In this document: one piece after another, positions 13,753-25,700 of the stretch
Layout of the letters: every line of letters starts with the position of its first letter
Position numbering within the stretch: position 1 is the first letter of the stretch
Source of the DNA: Diploptera punctata
Lineage: Eukaryota > Arthropoda > Insecta > Blattodea > Blaberidae
DNA: 64,000 nucleotides
Direction: 5' to 3'
NCBI GenBank assembly: GCA_030220185.1
Contig: JASPKZ010007287.1
Span: forward strand, 690,501-754,500
Program-made: the position numbers and the translations under genes
The notes under the pieces: model-generated
The model's input: only the letters and a program-made list of their open reading frames with translations
Databases searched by the model: none
What the model was told of the DNA's origin: nothing

Positions 13753-16700
13753 AAAAACAAAAAGAAACCTGAAAATTAGAACCAAGGAACACAAGAAATA
13801 TTAAAATGGGGAAATAGAAAAATTTGCAGTTGCTGCTCATGTTTGGTCTGAAAAACATAATATAAATTCTAACACTAAATTATTAAAACAGTCAGAAAAT
13901 ACAAAAGAACAAACTATTTGGGGGAAAAAATCTACATTCAGAAGGGAAAAAAAGAGTTATGAATTTCGAAATACCGACTGAGCATGACCTCGTTTGGAGG
14001 TTTTCGGCCAACTGCAGGAGGGAGCTGACATCGACATCCAGGGTTTACAACATAAATCTAACCAGTCTGGCCATGCAGATGATGATTAGAAGACTAATCG
14101 AAACGTGTTCGAGAACAAATTAACATTAAATTGAGGTAAGAAATTACAGACTCAATAAACTTAATTTAAAGAACCTCAAAATATTACTTCCTAAAATAAA
14201 ACATCATAAAGCAAATTAAGAAATAGAAAAGCATCCTTAAAAAGCACATACAGGTCCTCATAAAATCAATATGTATGGGATCCCTATGGCAAAATTTCAG
14301 ATATAAAGACCTACTTCCAGATGTGATTAGACTTAAAACAGAAATAAAGTTAAATGCACCAAACTTATTGCAGTAGTAAGTTTTTTTTTTTAAATTACTT
14401 TCGTAAATTTGGTATGGTTCTCTTGAGATATTATTGTAAACAGTTGGGAATCCATGGACCAACTTTGGGAATCACAATAAGTTAATAGGTGGTAGTACAA
14501 ACAGCAGGTAGCAGTTGAGAGTAAATTACTGTCTGATTTAAAATATATTTTATTTTATAACCTTTGTTTCTCTATGTATTGGTGCAGAGATTATTACGAT
14601 GACAGGAAGAGCAGACATCGCAGTCGATCAAGAGAACGACGACGGAGCAGGAGTCGATCACATCATCGTGAACGCCGTCGCAGCAGAGAGAAATCAAGGG
14701 ATCGGAGGCGTAGCAGGAGCAAATCACATCATCATGATAAGCATGAGCGACGAAGAAGTCGAGACAGAGATCATCATTCTAGAGATAGAGAAAGAGAAAG
14801 AACACGAGAACGTGACCGTGAACGTAAAAAAAGATCCCTTTCTCCCATTATGCTTCCTCGAGCCAGAGATAAATTTCCTTTCAAAAAAGGATCTTCACCT
14901 CTTGGAATGTAAGTTAATTAGTTTTTAAGACCAAATCATCAATAACTGTATGAGTATTGTATGTTGAGGTTAGCTTCTCTGGTTAGGTTTTTAAGTTTTA
15001 ACTCTTAGATAAATTGTATAATTTTAATTTTTAAAGTAAAATTTCAAATATAACCATTAACACCAACGTTATTATACAAAAACAAATATGCAATTTTTAT
15101 AACTCAAAACGTCTAATATTGAAAAACTGTTAGTAGAGTGAGAGCAGCATTAAAATCAAATTATAATAAACATTAGACTACCAGCCCTAAACATTCATTA
15201 TAGTCCACGCAGTGAAAATAGTAACTTGTGACATTTCCATAACATCTGTTCCTAAATTCCTTTCACATACTGTTCATATGGATCAGCTAATAGGAATTTG
15301 ATTAATCACCAGCCTTCATGTTCTTACCAAAGATGTGCTCATAGAATTTGCATTTTTTTATCCTTCACTAATTTTATATAGACATGATTATATATTTGAA
15401 GAGAAAAATTTTCGCCTAGACCGGGACTCGAACCCGGGACCCTTGGCTTTCCGGGCCAAGCCATAACTCCGACAGTTATGGCTGAAGATGAACATGACTA
15501 TGTTTGAAATCGCGATATCATGGAAGCATGAGTCCTATGAGGTGAGTTGTTTAAACAATATGTTCTCCGATGAATTTTAATACCTCATAGTGTTACTCTT
15601 AAAAAAGTAATGATTATATATATTTTGTTACTAGTTGTCTTACAACATTTCTGGCATTTTCTCAGGCATTTGAGGTTGGGGGCACCTTTAGGGCAGAGAA
15701 ATGATATGTTGATTATTGAAGTGTAAGAGAGCAACTGCTTTACATTAGATACTAATCAATCACAGTGATTATGATATCAGTAAATTTGTTTTTTCATGTT
15801 GTATTTTGTTTGTAATATTAATGAATTTTCTACAAATGTAATGAGAATTATAATTGGTTGTGATAGACTCAGCATTGCAACTTCCTGCGAATAACTCTAT
15901 CTTTTATTACCTGCTCACCTTACGTGTTATTGGTGGAGTGAGGGTTTAAGGAACTGCCGTTAGATATTGTAACATTATACTCTAGGATCTGATGTTCACA
16001 TTCTTTATTCAAAGTGGTTAGAAGTTGTTTTTGCACTGAGAAAGTTTCAAAATGGTAAATAAAGATAAAATGTGTATTGTTGAAAATTAAAACCCACTAT
16101 TATCATCATCATGGTTAAAAGCATGTGAAGGCAGGCTATCTTGAAGCTGTTTCTTCAGGAAAGAACCACTTTAATGGATTTGTTGCACTTTTTACGTACC
16201 AGCCATCACCAGTGGTGTGATATCGTATGTAAAATGTTAAAAAATCCATTAAAGTGGTTCTTTAATATTTAATTTTAGGAAGAAACACTTCCAACATAGC
16301 CCTCCTTCATTTGCCTTTAGCCATGACACTCACAATAATATATTATTTTTGTTTTGATTTTAAAGGCCTCCAGACGAGCTATCACCTGAAGAGAGAGATG
16401 CTCGTACTGTGTTCTGTATGCAGCTTTCACAGAGGATAAGAGCTAGAGATTTGGAAGAATTCTTTTCTTCGGTTGGAAAGGTTGGTATCAACTTGAAAGC
16501 AAGTCATTATGTATAGGAATTACACAATAAAAAATATATATCTAAAATACTGTATAATGTCTCAGAATAATTTGCATCCTTAAATTCGAATTTAAAGTAA
16601 TTTACAGATGACATTTTTATGCATCAGGTTGAAAGGAAAATAATAGGTTAAAATTATTTTAGATAAAGATTATGACAGTACTTAATGGTTGGATTGAAGC

Positions 16701-19700
16701 ATGAAAAGAACTGATCGTTAATTGGTCGTTTCTCAATTAAATTCTATTTAATCATTACTCATGTCTCCAAGTAGTTGAAGAAAATTATGTCTGTGTGAAC
16801 TCCTGCTTTGATAGTGCTACTTAGTTCAATAATTGGTTACTACCCATTTTACACTAAATAATTGTATGTGATCATGATACAATTATTAACCTACTATATT
16901 AACTGAATTTGGTGTGTGGTGGTACGATATTTCTAGCCTGAAAATATTCAAATTATGGCAGAATAAAATATGTAAATTAGATCCCTGGTCGGGACAGTTT
17001 CCTCAGTGAGGTTTTTATTGGAGTTTTTCCTCACTGTAAGACAAATGTCAGGAAACTTTAAGGCCCAAATGGTCCCTGAACATCATATGGCCATCACTAT
17101 CATCATTCATATTCATCTTAGATTAAGCTTAGGATTAAGGACTCTCCTGGTGCACCACTAGCATCATCATCACCCATCATATCATCAAGGCAATGTAATC
17201 CTGCCTTCCAGGCGTCCCAACCTCAGAAGAGGGTTACAGTTATGCCAATGCCAGGAGAGAACACCAGAAATGTCCAAAAAAAAACAACCTAGGGCATTAA
17301 AAAAAATATATACACAGACAAGCCATCTGTAAGTAATATTTAACACAACTAAGAGAAATTTTTGCCTGTGCCAGGATTTGAACTTAAGACTTTCAGCTTC
17401 ACGTGCTGACACACTTATCATTGAGCTATGTAGGAACGCCGTGAGGAAACATAAATTTAATATTTAATTTTAGGAATTTATATTTTGAGGTTATTTTAAT
17501 TATATTATTTTTAGTCTGGACATCTTACCTCAATATTAATGTTGATGGACATGTTTCAAAACAATTCTGTTTTATCGTCAGCTTTCCCAGACTGAAAGCT
17601 GACGATAAAACAGAATTGTTTTGAAACATGTCCAAGAACAAATCAACATTAATATTGAGGTAAGATGTCCAGACTAAAAATAATATAAAAAACATAAATT
17701 TCTCTCTCTTTATTCCCTGTGGCTTCGTAGTACTGAAACTTTCTAATCATAAGTAAAGTGTGAAGTAACACTATGAGGTATTTTCAATTTATAGATGAGT
17801 TGGAGAATATGTTTATATATCTCACCTCATAAAGTTCTGTTTTTTCACGATACCTGTTTCAAAGGTCATTTTACCTTCATCTTCAAACTCCAACATGGAA
17901 CTTTATGAGGTGAGATATAAAGACTTTTTCTCCAACTCATTTATATACTGAAACTTTATTCACAATACCATAGTTTGCTTCTAAATCAAGAAAACATTAT
18001 GATGAGATTTACTCTATGAGCTAATTATGAACATAATATGGAAATCAATATATTCAAGCAATGCATCTGCAAGCATTAGTTAACGCAACTAAAGAGACAA
18101 ATAGTGAGAAGTGTTAAATTAATAATAAAAACATCTAAAAAGACAAATATCTGCCTGTGCCAGAATTTTAACCCATGACCTCCAGCTTTACATGCTGGCG
18201 CTCTACTATTGTGCTACTCTAGAAGCAAGCAAAAATTTCTCTTTAATCCTTGTGGTTCTGCAGTAGTAAAAATTTGTTCACAATACTGTAGGGATGCTTC
18301 TAAATCAAGAAAAAATTGGTTATATAAACTTATGGAGAAAGAATGATTGCAAAATAGATATTCTGAATATATTAGTGAGGATGGAATCATTAGATTAAAA
18401 ATAATAATTTCAAAGTAATGAAATAAATACAATATAAATTGACTTTTTAGTTTTAAAAATACTGTGGAAGTAACATTAAGAGTTAATAAATTAATGAGTC
18501 ATTTTTACATCTTACCTCATATATCATGTTTCATTAAACACGGTAACTATAGTTTTCAAATGATCTTGTCATTCATTTTCAACCGCCATTATGACTACCG
18601 GATATTCGTTGGAATCTCCCTCTGTATCGTTGCCATCTGGTATTGATTTGATGAACTTCGAGATGAGGTCACGTTCCATCCGGAATGTCGAAATTCATGG
18701 ATTTAAATTTGTTCTTCTGAATAAATATTTTCTCCCAAACTGTCAAATCCAAATATGAGGTAAGATGTAAAAATGACTCATTAATTTATTAATTAAGAAC
18801 CTCATAATGTGTTTCCCATTTTTAACTTTGAACATTAAGAGGTTTGACGATTTTATTATTAATTTAACACTTCTCATTGAAGGATAAATTATATTTGAAG
18901 AGAAAAATTTTCGCCAGAAGCTATGGTTTCAAGCATTTGGCGCGTGGGAATTACAACGTACATAAGAGAAAAATTTGCGTCTAGATCGTAACTCGCCTCG
19001 GTAGCTCAGTTGGTAGAGCACTTGGCCCGGAAAGCCAAGGGTCCCGGGTTCGAGTCCCGGTCTAGGCGAAAATTTTTCTCTTCAAATATAATTTATCCTT
19101 CTATGAGAAGTGTTAAATTAATAATAAAATCGTCAATAGAAGCCCTACTGGCTATAAAGTAGTGTTAAATTCCCATAAATGTCTTCTTAACTAAGAAGCC
19201 GCCATTTGCAAAGATAGAAGCTATGGTTTCAAGCATTTGGCGCGTGGGAATTACAACGTACATAAGAGAAAAATTTGCGTCTAGATCGTAACTCGCCTCG
19301 GTAGCTCAGTTGGTAGAGCACTTGGCCCGGAAAGCCAAGGGTCCCGGGTTCGAGTCCCGGTCTAGGCGAAAATTTTTCTCTTCAAATATAATTTATCCTT
19401 CTATGAGAAGTGTTAAATTAATAATAAAATCGTCAATAGAAGCCCTACTGGCTATAAAGTAGTGTTAAATTCCCAATAAATGTCTTAACTAAGAAGCCGC
19501 CATTTGCAAAGATAGAAGCTATGGTTTCAAGCATTTGGCGCGTGGGAATTACAACGTACATAAGAGAAAAATTTGCATCTAGATCGTAACTCGCCTCGGT
19601 AGCTCAGTTGGTAGAGCACTTGGCCCGGAAAGCCAAGGGTCCCGGGTTCGAGTCCCGGTCTAGGCAAAAATTTTTCTCTTCAAATATAATTTATCCTTCA

Positions 19701-22700
19701 ATGAGAAGTGTTAAATTAATAATAAAATCGTCAATAGAAGCCCTACTGGCTATAAAGTAGTGTTAAATTCCCAATAAATGTCTTCTTAACTAAGAAGCCG
19801 CCATTTGCAAAGATAGAAGCTATGGTTTCAAGCATTTGGCGCGTGGGAATTACAACGTACATAAGAGAAAAATTTGCGTCTAGATCGTAACTCGCCTCGG
19901 TAGCTCAGTTGGTAGAGCACTTGGCCCGGAAAGCCAAGGGTCCCGGGTTCGAGTCCCGGTCTAGGCGAAAATTTTTCTCTTCAAATATAAAAAATATTAT
20001 TAAGAGGTTTATTTAATAATCAATATATTTGGTCTGTGTATTCTTACCTCTTATGATTGTTTTTGTGGAACATATGTTTCAAGGCTTCTGAACCCCATCC
20101 TCAGCGATTACAGAGCCTGTAATCTGTAGTAATTGCTGAAGATGGGATTCAGAAGCCTTGGCTCTTTAGTTTGTATTTTTCATATAGGTTCGATATATTA
20201 AATTAATCACATGCATTAAATAAGGTTTAAAATAATTGCTTATGTTGAATAAATAAATTTACTCCTTAGTTTTTTTCTTTAAATTTAATGTGCCATTCAG
20301 TGAGAAGTGATAAATTTAATATTAAACATTGACTCTTTAGTTGTTTGTATTTTTGTTATAGGTTCGAGATGTTAGATTAATCACATGCAATAAGACAAGG
20401 AGGTTTAAAGGAATTGCTTATGTGGAATTCAAGGATCCGGAGTCAGTGCCTTTGGTAAGTGTCTGATATCAAAAGAGAAAATCATATATTACACATCTCA
20501 CCTCATATTAAATTTTCTCAACTGCACTTGCATTGGTAACCATTGTCTCCATTTTCAGTTAGATTCCTACCATATCTAGTTGAGAATGGAAATAGTGGTC
20601 TCTGAAACATATTTAGATGAGAAAATTTAATAAGCGGTGAGGTGTATATTTACAGTTATCTCTCTTGATAATATTAACTCATAATGTCGCTTTTTATTTA
20701 TTAACTATTGATTCAATTCGTTAGAATTTTAGACATAGCTACATTTACTGAAATTTGCACACCAAGTAATGTATATAAGTGTACATAATTTGAAGTCATG
20801 TTATTACTAACCCAAGTTAAATCTGCATGCGGAAAATATGTTAAGTATGTGCTATTTGGTTATCTTTCTTCTCTGTGTTGCCATTTCCTGTCCCTTGTAT
20901 TGTGTTACTGTATTTACACCTGTATAGGCCACACCGAAGTTTTGCGATAATAAATTGGGGAAAAAAATAAATGTCTTCTTAACTAAGAAGCCGCCATTTG
21001 CAAAGATAGAAGCAATGGTTTCAAAAGCATTTGGCGGTAGGGAATTACAACGTATATAAGAGAAAATTTTGCGTCTAGATCGTAACTTGCCTCGGTAGCT
21101 CAGTTGGTAGAGCACTTGGCCCGGAAAGCCAAGGGTCCCGGGTTCGAGTCTCGGTCTAGGTGAAAATTTTTCTCTTCAAATATAAAAAAATATTTGTCTT
21201 ATATTTTCGCTAAGAGTCAGTGCAAAGACAGAACTTTTAAATCTGGCAATGTTGTAAATTCCAGAGCTTCTGTTTCCGGCTATGTAAGAGTACATTTGGG
21301 CTGCAGCTCAGTCATTAACACAAGGATAAAAGGGACGGTCAGTTGGTAGGTACAGTATTCATTGTCATTCCTGTTCACTGTATGTAAACATGGGTCGGTG
21401 CAGAGCAAGTTATACCTCCAAATTCAAGCCACAAATGGTGCACTATGCAGCAGAACATGGATATAAGACAGCAGGAAGAAAGTTTAATGTGGACGAAAAA
21501 ATGTGCGACTATGGATCCAAACAGAACATGCACTTTAAAACATGTCAGCGACAATCTTTATGTGGAAAGAAAGCGAAATATGTACAGTTAGAAAGAGTTC
21601 TCCTGGATTATGTGTGAAAAACAAGGCCAGACGGATTTTCTGTACCCGTCGAAATGATACAGTTCGAAGGCGTCAAGATAGCAAAGAATATGGAAATCCC
21701 ATGCAATGAATTTAAGGCAAGTTATGGCTGGGCAAGGCAACTTATGACACATCATGACCTTGTAATTCGGCGGCATACATCAATAGCACAGGAACTTTCC
21801 AATATGTACCAGGAGAAATTGCTCACTTGTTGGAGTATTTGTAAGGTATGTGGGCCTTGTAATTAATTAGACAAATTTGTTCTAAAATAAATCAGTTATT
21901 TCATGTATAAGCTGCATCCTAATTTTGAAGCTTTTATTTTAGGTAAAAAAGTGTGGCCTATACATGCGTAAATACGGTACTTGAGTGTTGGAGGGGAGCA
22001 TGGGCAAATAGTGTCCTTTTTAAATGATCCGTCTCCCACAGTAGTCATTGACCAAATAAATAATCTGGCAACTATATTACTACTGCGGAATGAGCTGTCC
22101 CTCCTTTGCTTTTCTCATTACAGGTTGCCAATTCCCATTGTTTTAAAATACAATAGGAAGTAACATTAAGAGGTTTGTTTAATAATTAAAATACATTTTG
22201 TCTGTACATTCTTACTTCTTACGGTTGTTTTTGTCGAACATATGTTTCAAGGTTTCTGAGCTTAATCATCAGCGATTACAATTACAGATTGAATTTTCTC
22301 AAGTTGTCGGTCCTGATTCTTGATTCGTACTCTCTCTGCCCCTGGTCCAATGAATTTACTAGTGAGATTCCTTTCTCCGGGAATTTCAAAATTCATAATT
22401 ATTTCCTTGTTCTTCTGTATGTAGATTTTTTCCCATATGGCAAGTTCATTTTTGTTTTCTAACTGTTTTAATAATTATGTGTTTACATCTGTTTTGTGTT
22501 TTCCTGACCAAACATGAGCAGCCACTGCAGATTTTTCTACTTCCCCTTTTTTTACATATCTTATGTGTTCTTTAGTTCTAATGGTTAAATTTCTTTTTGT
22601 TTTCCCTATGTATATCTTATCATAGTCTGCACATTTTATTTGATACATTGCTGATTTTTTTACCATCATCAATCTTTTCATTTTTATTAGTTTTTAATAG

Positions 22701-25700
22701 TTTATTTAAACTATAACCATTCTTTGGTACTAAACTAATATTAAATTTTTCAAAAATCTTTTGAAATTTGTTGTGTGCCCAATATGTGAATTTCCTGTAT
22801 CTCTTATATTTTGGTTTTTCTATCTGAAGAGTGCTTTTGTTCCTCAATTTGTTTTTTTTTGTTTTTTTTTCAATGGAAAAAATAACACAAAAAAAATTGA
22901 GAAGTACAAAAAACTGAAATTGAGGAACGAAAGCACTCTTCAGATAGAAAAACCAAAAGATAAGAGATACAGGAAATTCACATATCACCCTTGGGTGCAC
23001 AACAAATTTCAAAAGATTTAAAAAAAAAATTAATATTAACCAGCTATAATGGCTGGGGACCCGACATGCTGACCACATGTCACCCCTACACTGGTTAGAT
23101 GATCGTCTACCTCTGTAATAAACATGTGGATGTGATGCCGGCTGGTAGGCCAAGGACCTTCTAGGCCTGTCGCGCTTGGAGATTTTTTAATATTAGTTTA
23201 GTACCAAAGAATGATTATAGTTTAAATAAACTAATGAAAATGAAAAGATTGATTATGGTAAAAAACAAAAATATATCAAATAAAATGTGCTGACTATGAT
23301 AAGATATACACAGGGAAAACAAAAAGAAATTTAACCATTAGAACTAAAGAACATATAAGATATGTAAAAAAAGGGAAGTAGAAAAATCTGCAGTGGCTGC
23401 TCATGTTTGGTCAGAAAAACACAAAATAGATGTAAACACAAAATTATTAAAACAGTTAGAAAACAAAAATGAACTCGCCATATGGGAAAAAATCTAGTAC
23501 AGAAGAACAAGGAAATAATTATGAATTTTGAAATTCCCAGAGAAAGGAATCTCACTAGTAAATTCATTGGACCAGGGGCAGAGAGAGTATGAATCAAGAA
23601 TCAGGATTGACAACTTGAGAAAATTCAGTCTGCGATTGCTGACGACGGGGCTCTGAGGCCTTGAAACACATTATATTATTTTTGGTCTGGACATCTTACC
23701 TCAATATTAATGTTGATTTGTTCTTGGACATGTTTCAAAACAATTCTCTGTTTTATCTTCAGCTTTCCCAGACTGGTTTTATTTATGTTGCATTATGTTG
23801 CACCACCTGGATGTCGATGTCAGCTCCATCCTGTGGTTGGCCAAAGAACCTCCAAACAAGGTCACCCTCCATCGGAATATCAAAATTCATAACTCTGTTT
23901 CTGTTCTTCTGAATATAAATTTTTTCCCAAATAGTCAGCTCGTTTGTATTTTCTAACTGTTTTAATAATTTAGTGTCTGAATTAATATTATGTTTTTCAG
24001 ACCAAACATGAGCAGCAACTGCAGATTTTTCAATTTCTCCATTTTTAATATTTCTTATGTGTTCTTTGGTTCTAATTTTTAGGTTTCTTTTTGTTTTCCC
24101 TATATATATCTTTTCACAACCCATGCATTCAATTTGATATATTCCTGACTTTTTATTTTTATCAGTTTTTTGTTTTTTCATTTTTGTTGGTTTTTATTAG
24201 TTTATTTAAACTGTAGTTATTTTTTGGTGCTAATTTAATATTAAACTTCTCAAATATATTTTGAAATTTTATTATGTACCCAGGGGTGATATGTGAATTT
24301 CCTATATTTTTTCATAGGTGGTTCTTCTTTTTCAAGATTACTTCTGTTTATCATTTTTTGTTTTTTATTATACTTTTCTATCCTTTTATGTACCATTTTT
24401 TCATCAAACCCATTTCTCTTTGCTACTTTGATTATGTGTTTTTTCTCATGTTTGAAATCTTCTTCGTTTAAGGGTAAGTTTACCAATCTATGAGTTAAAC
24501 TATTAAATGCTGCTAATTTATGTCCAATTGGATTGAACCCTGTTGATTTTATAAAATTTTCCGTATGAGTTTCTTTTCTATGAATCCTGAATTCAATTTT
24601 TCTTTTTTTTCTTCGTTTCTGACCAATTTAAGATCCAAAAAAGGTATTTGTTTATTGTCTTCTATTTCTTTGGTGAATTTAATGTTTGTACTCTGTAAAT
24701 TTAATAGTTTTAGGGAATCTTCTACATGTTTTTCTTTAACAATACAAATTATATCATCAACATATCTACTCTCCAAAATTTAAACATTGTGGGATGTGCT
24801 TTAGTGATTTTACATTCAAAATCGCTCATAAATAAATTTGCCAGGAAGGGTGATAATGGGTTTCCCATTGAGAGCCCTGATTTTTGTCTATAGAAACTCC
24901 CATTGAATGTAAAAAACATTTGATCAATGCATAACGCAGTTAATTTCAAATAATCTTCTTTGATCTCTCTGTCTATGTTGTTTTTTTGTTTTTTCTTAAC
25001 CAATTGTTCAATATCTCCAAAGTTTTTTGTTTCGGTACATTTGTGAATAGTGAAACTACATCAAACGAAACCAACCTATCTGTGGGTTCAATTTCCACTT
25101 TTTCTAATTTGTTAACTAATTCCAATGAATTTTCAATCTGCAGACTTTCAAAATTATTAATTCTTTTAAATTGATTAATCAATTTAAAAGAATTAATAAT
25201 TTTGAAAGTCTGCAGATTGAAAATTCATTGGAATTAGTTAACAAATTAGAAAAAGTGGAAATTGAACCCACAGATAGGTTGGTTTCGTTTGATGTAGTTT
25301 CACTATTCACAAATGTACCGAAACAAAAAACTTTGGAGATATTGAACAATTGGTTAAGAAAAAACAACATAGACAGAGAGATCAAAGAAGATTATTTGAA
25401 ATTAACTGCGTTATGCATTGATCAAATGTTTTTTACATTCAATGGGAGTTTCTATAGACAAAAATCAGGGCTCTCAATGGGAAACCCATTATCACCCTTC
25501 CTGGCAAATTTATTTATGAGCGATTTTGAATGTAAAATCACTAAAGCACATCCCACAATGTTTAAATTTTGGAGTAGATATGTTGATGATATAATTTGTA
25601 TTGTTAAAGAAAAACATGTAGAAGATTCCCTAAAACTATTAAATTTACAGAGTACAAACATTAAATTCACCAAAGAAATAGAAGACAATAAACAAATACC

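Larger units (their letters stand above)
18846..19998 (-). mobile_element. tRNA-like tandem array with inverted end
   Basis: Flanked by a 12 bp TSD, ATTAAGAGGTTT (18834-18845 and 19999-20010). At the left are the reverse-oriented tail and a short inverted arm (GAAGAGAAAAATTTTCGCC), then four nearly identical direct units of about 300 bp. Unit starts are 18916, 19216, 19514 and 19815. Each unit has one tRNA-like sequence, a spacer with CTACTGGCTATAAAGTAG and AAGAAGCCGCCATTTGCAAA, and flanks that form an inverted repeat around the tRNA. Confidence 0.92.
20908..21977 (+). mobile_element. pogo/Tigger-like DNA transposon, decayed
   Basis: Terminal inverted repeats CTGTATTTACACCTGTATAGG and, at the right, CCTATACATGCGTAAATACGG, with TA on both sides. 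It contains a broken CENP-B-type transposase N-terminus at 21390-21866 and an inserted tRNA-like unit near 20966-21187. Confidence 0.85.

Noticed and set aside
13349..13858. Hydrophobic ORFs around TA repeats
   Set aside because: Produced by the TA microsatellite (IYIY runs) inside the family B PLE. No membrane protein family is implied.
14599..14928. Open frame overlapping the RS exon
   Set aside because: It is the +1 shadow of the repetitive RS codons. It crosses the splice donor and resembles no protein.
18995..19966. Functional tRNA-Ser(GGA) gene cluster
   Set aside because: Six-pair anticodon stem, C at position 33, no long variable arm, and placement inside a mobile composite with TSD all argue against genuine tRNA genes.
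24565..25174. Open frames opposite the PLE RT on both arms
   Set aside because: Antisense shadows of the RT; the palindrome makes each appear on both strands.
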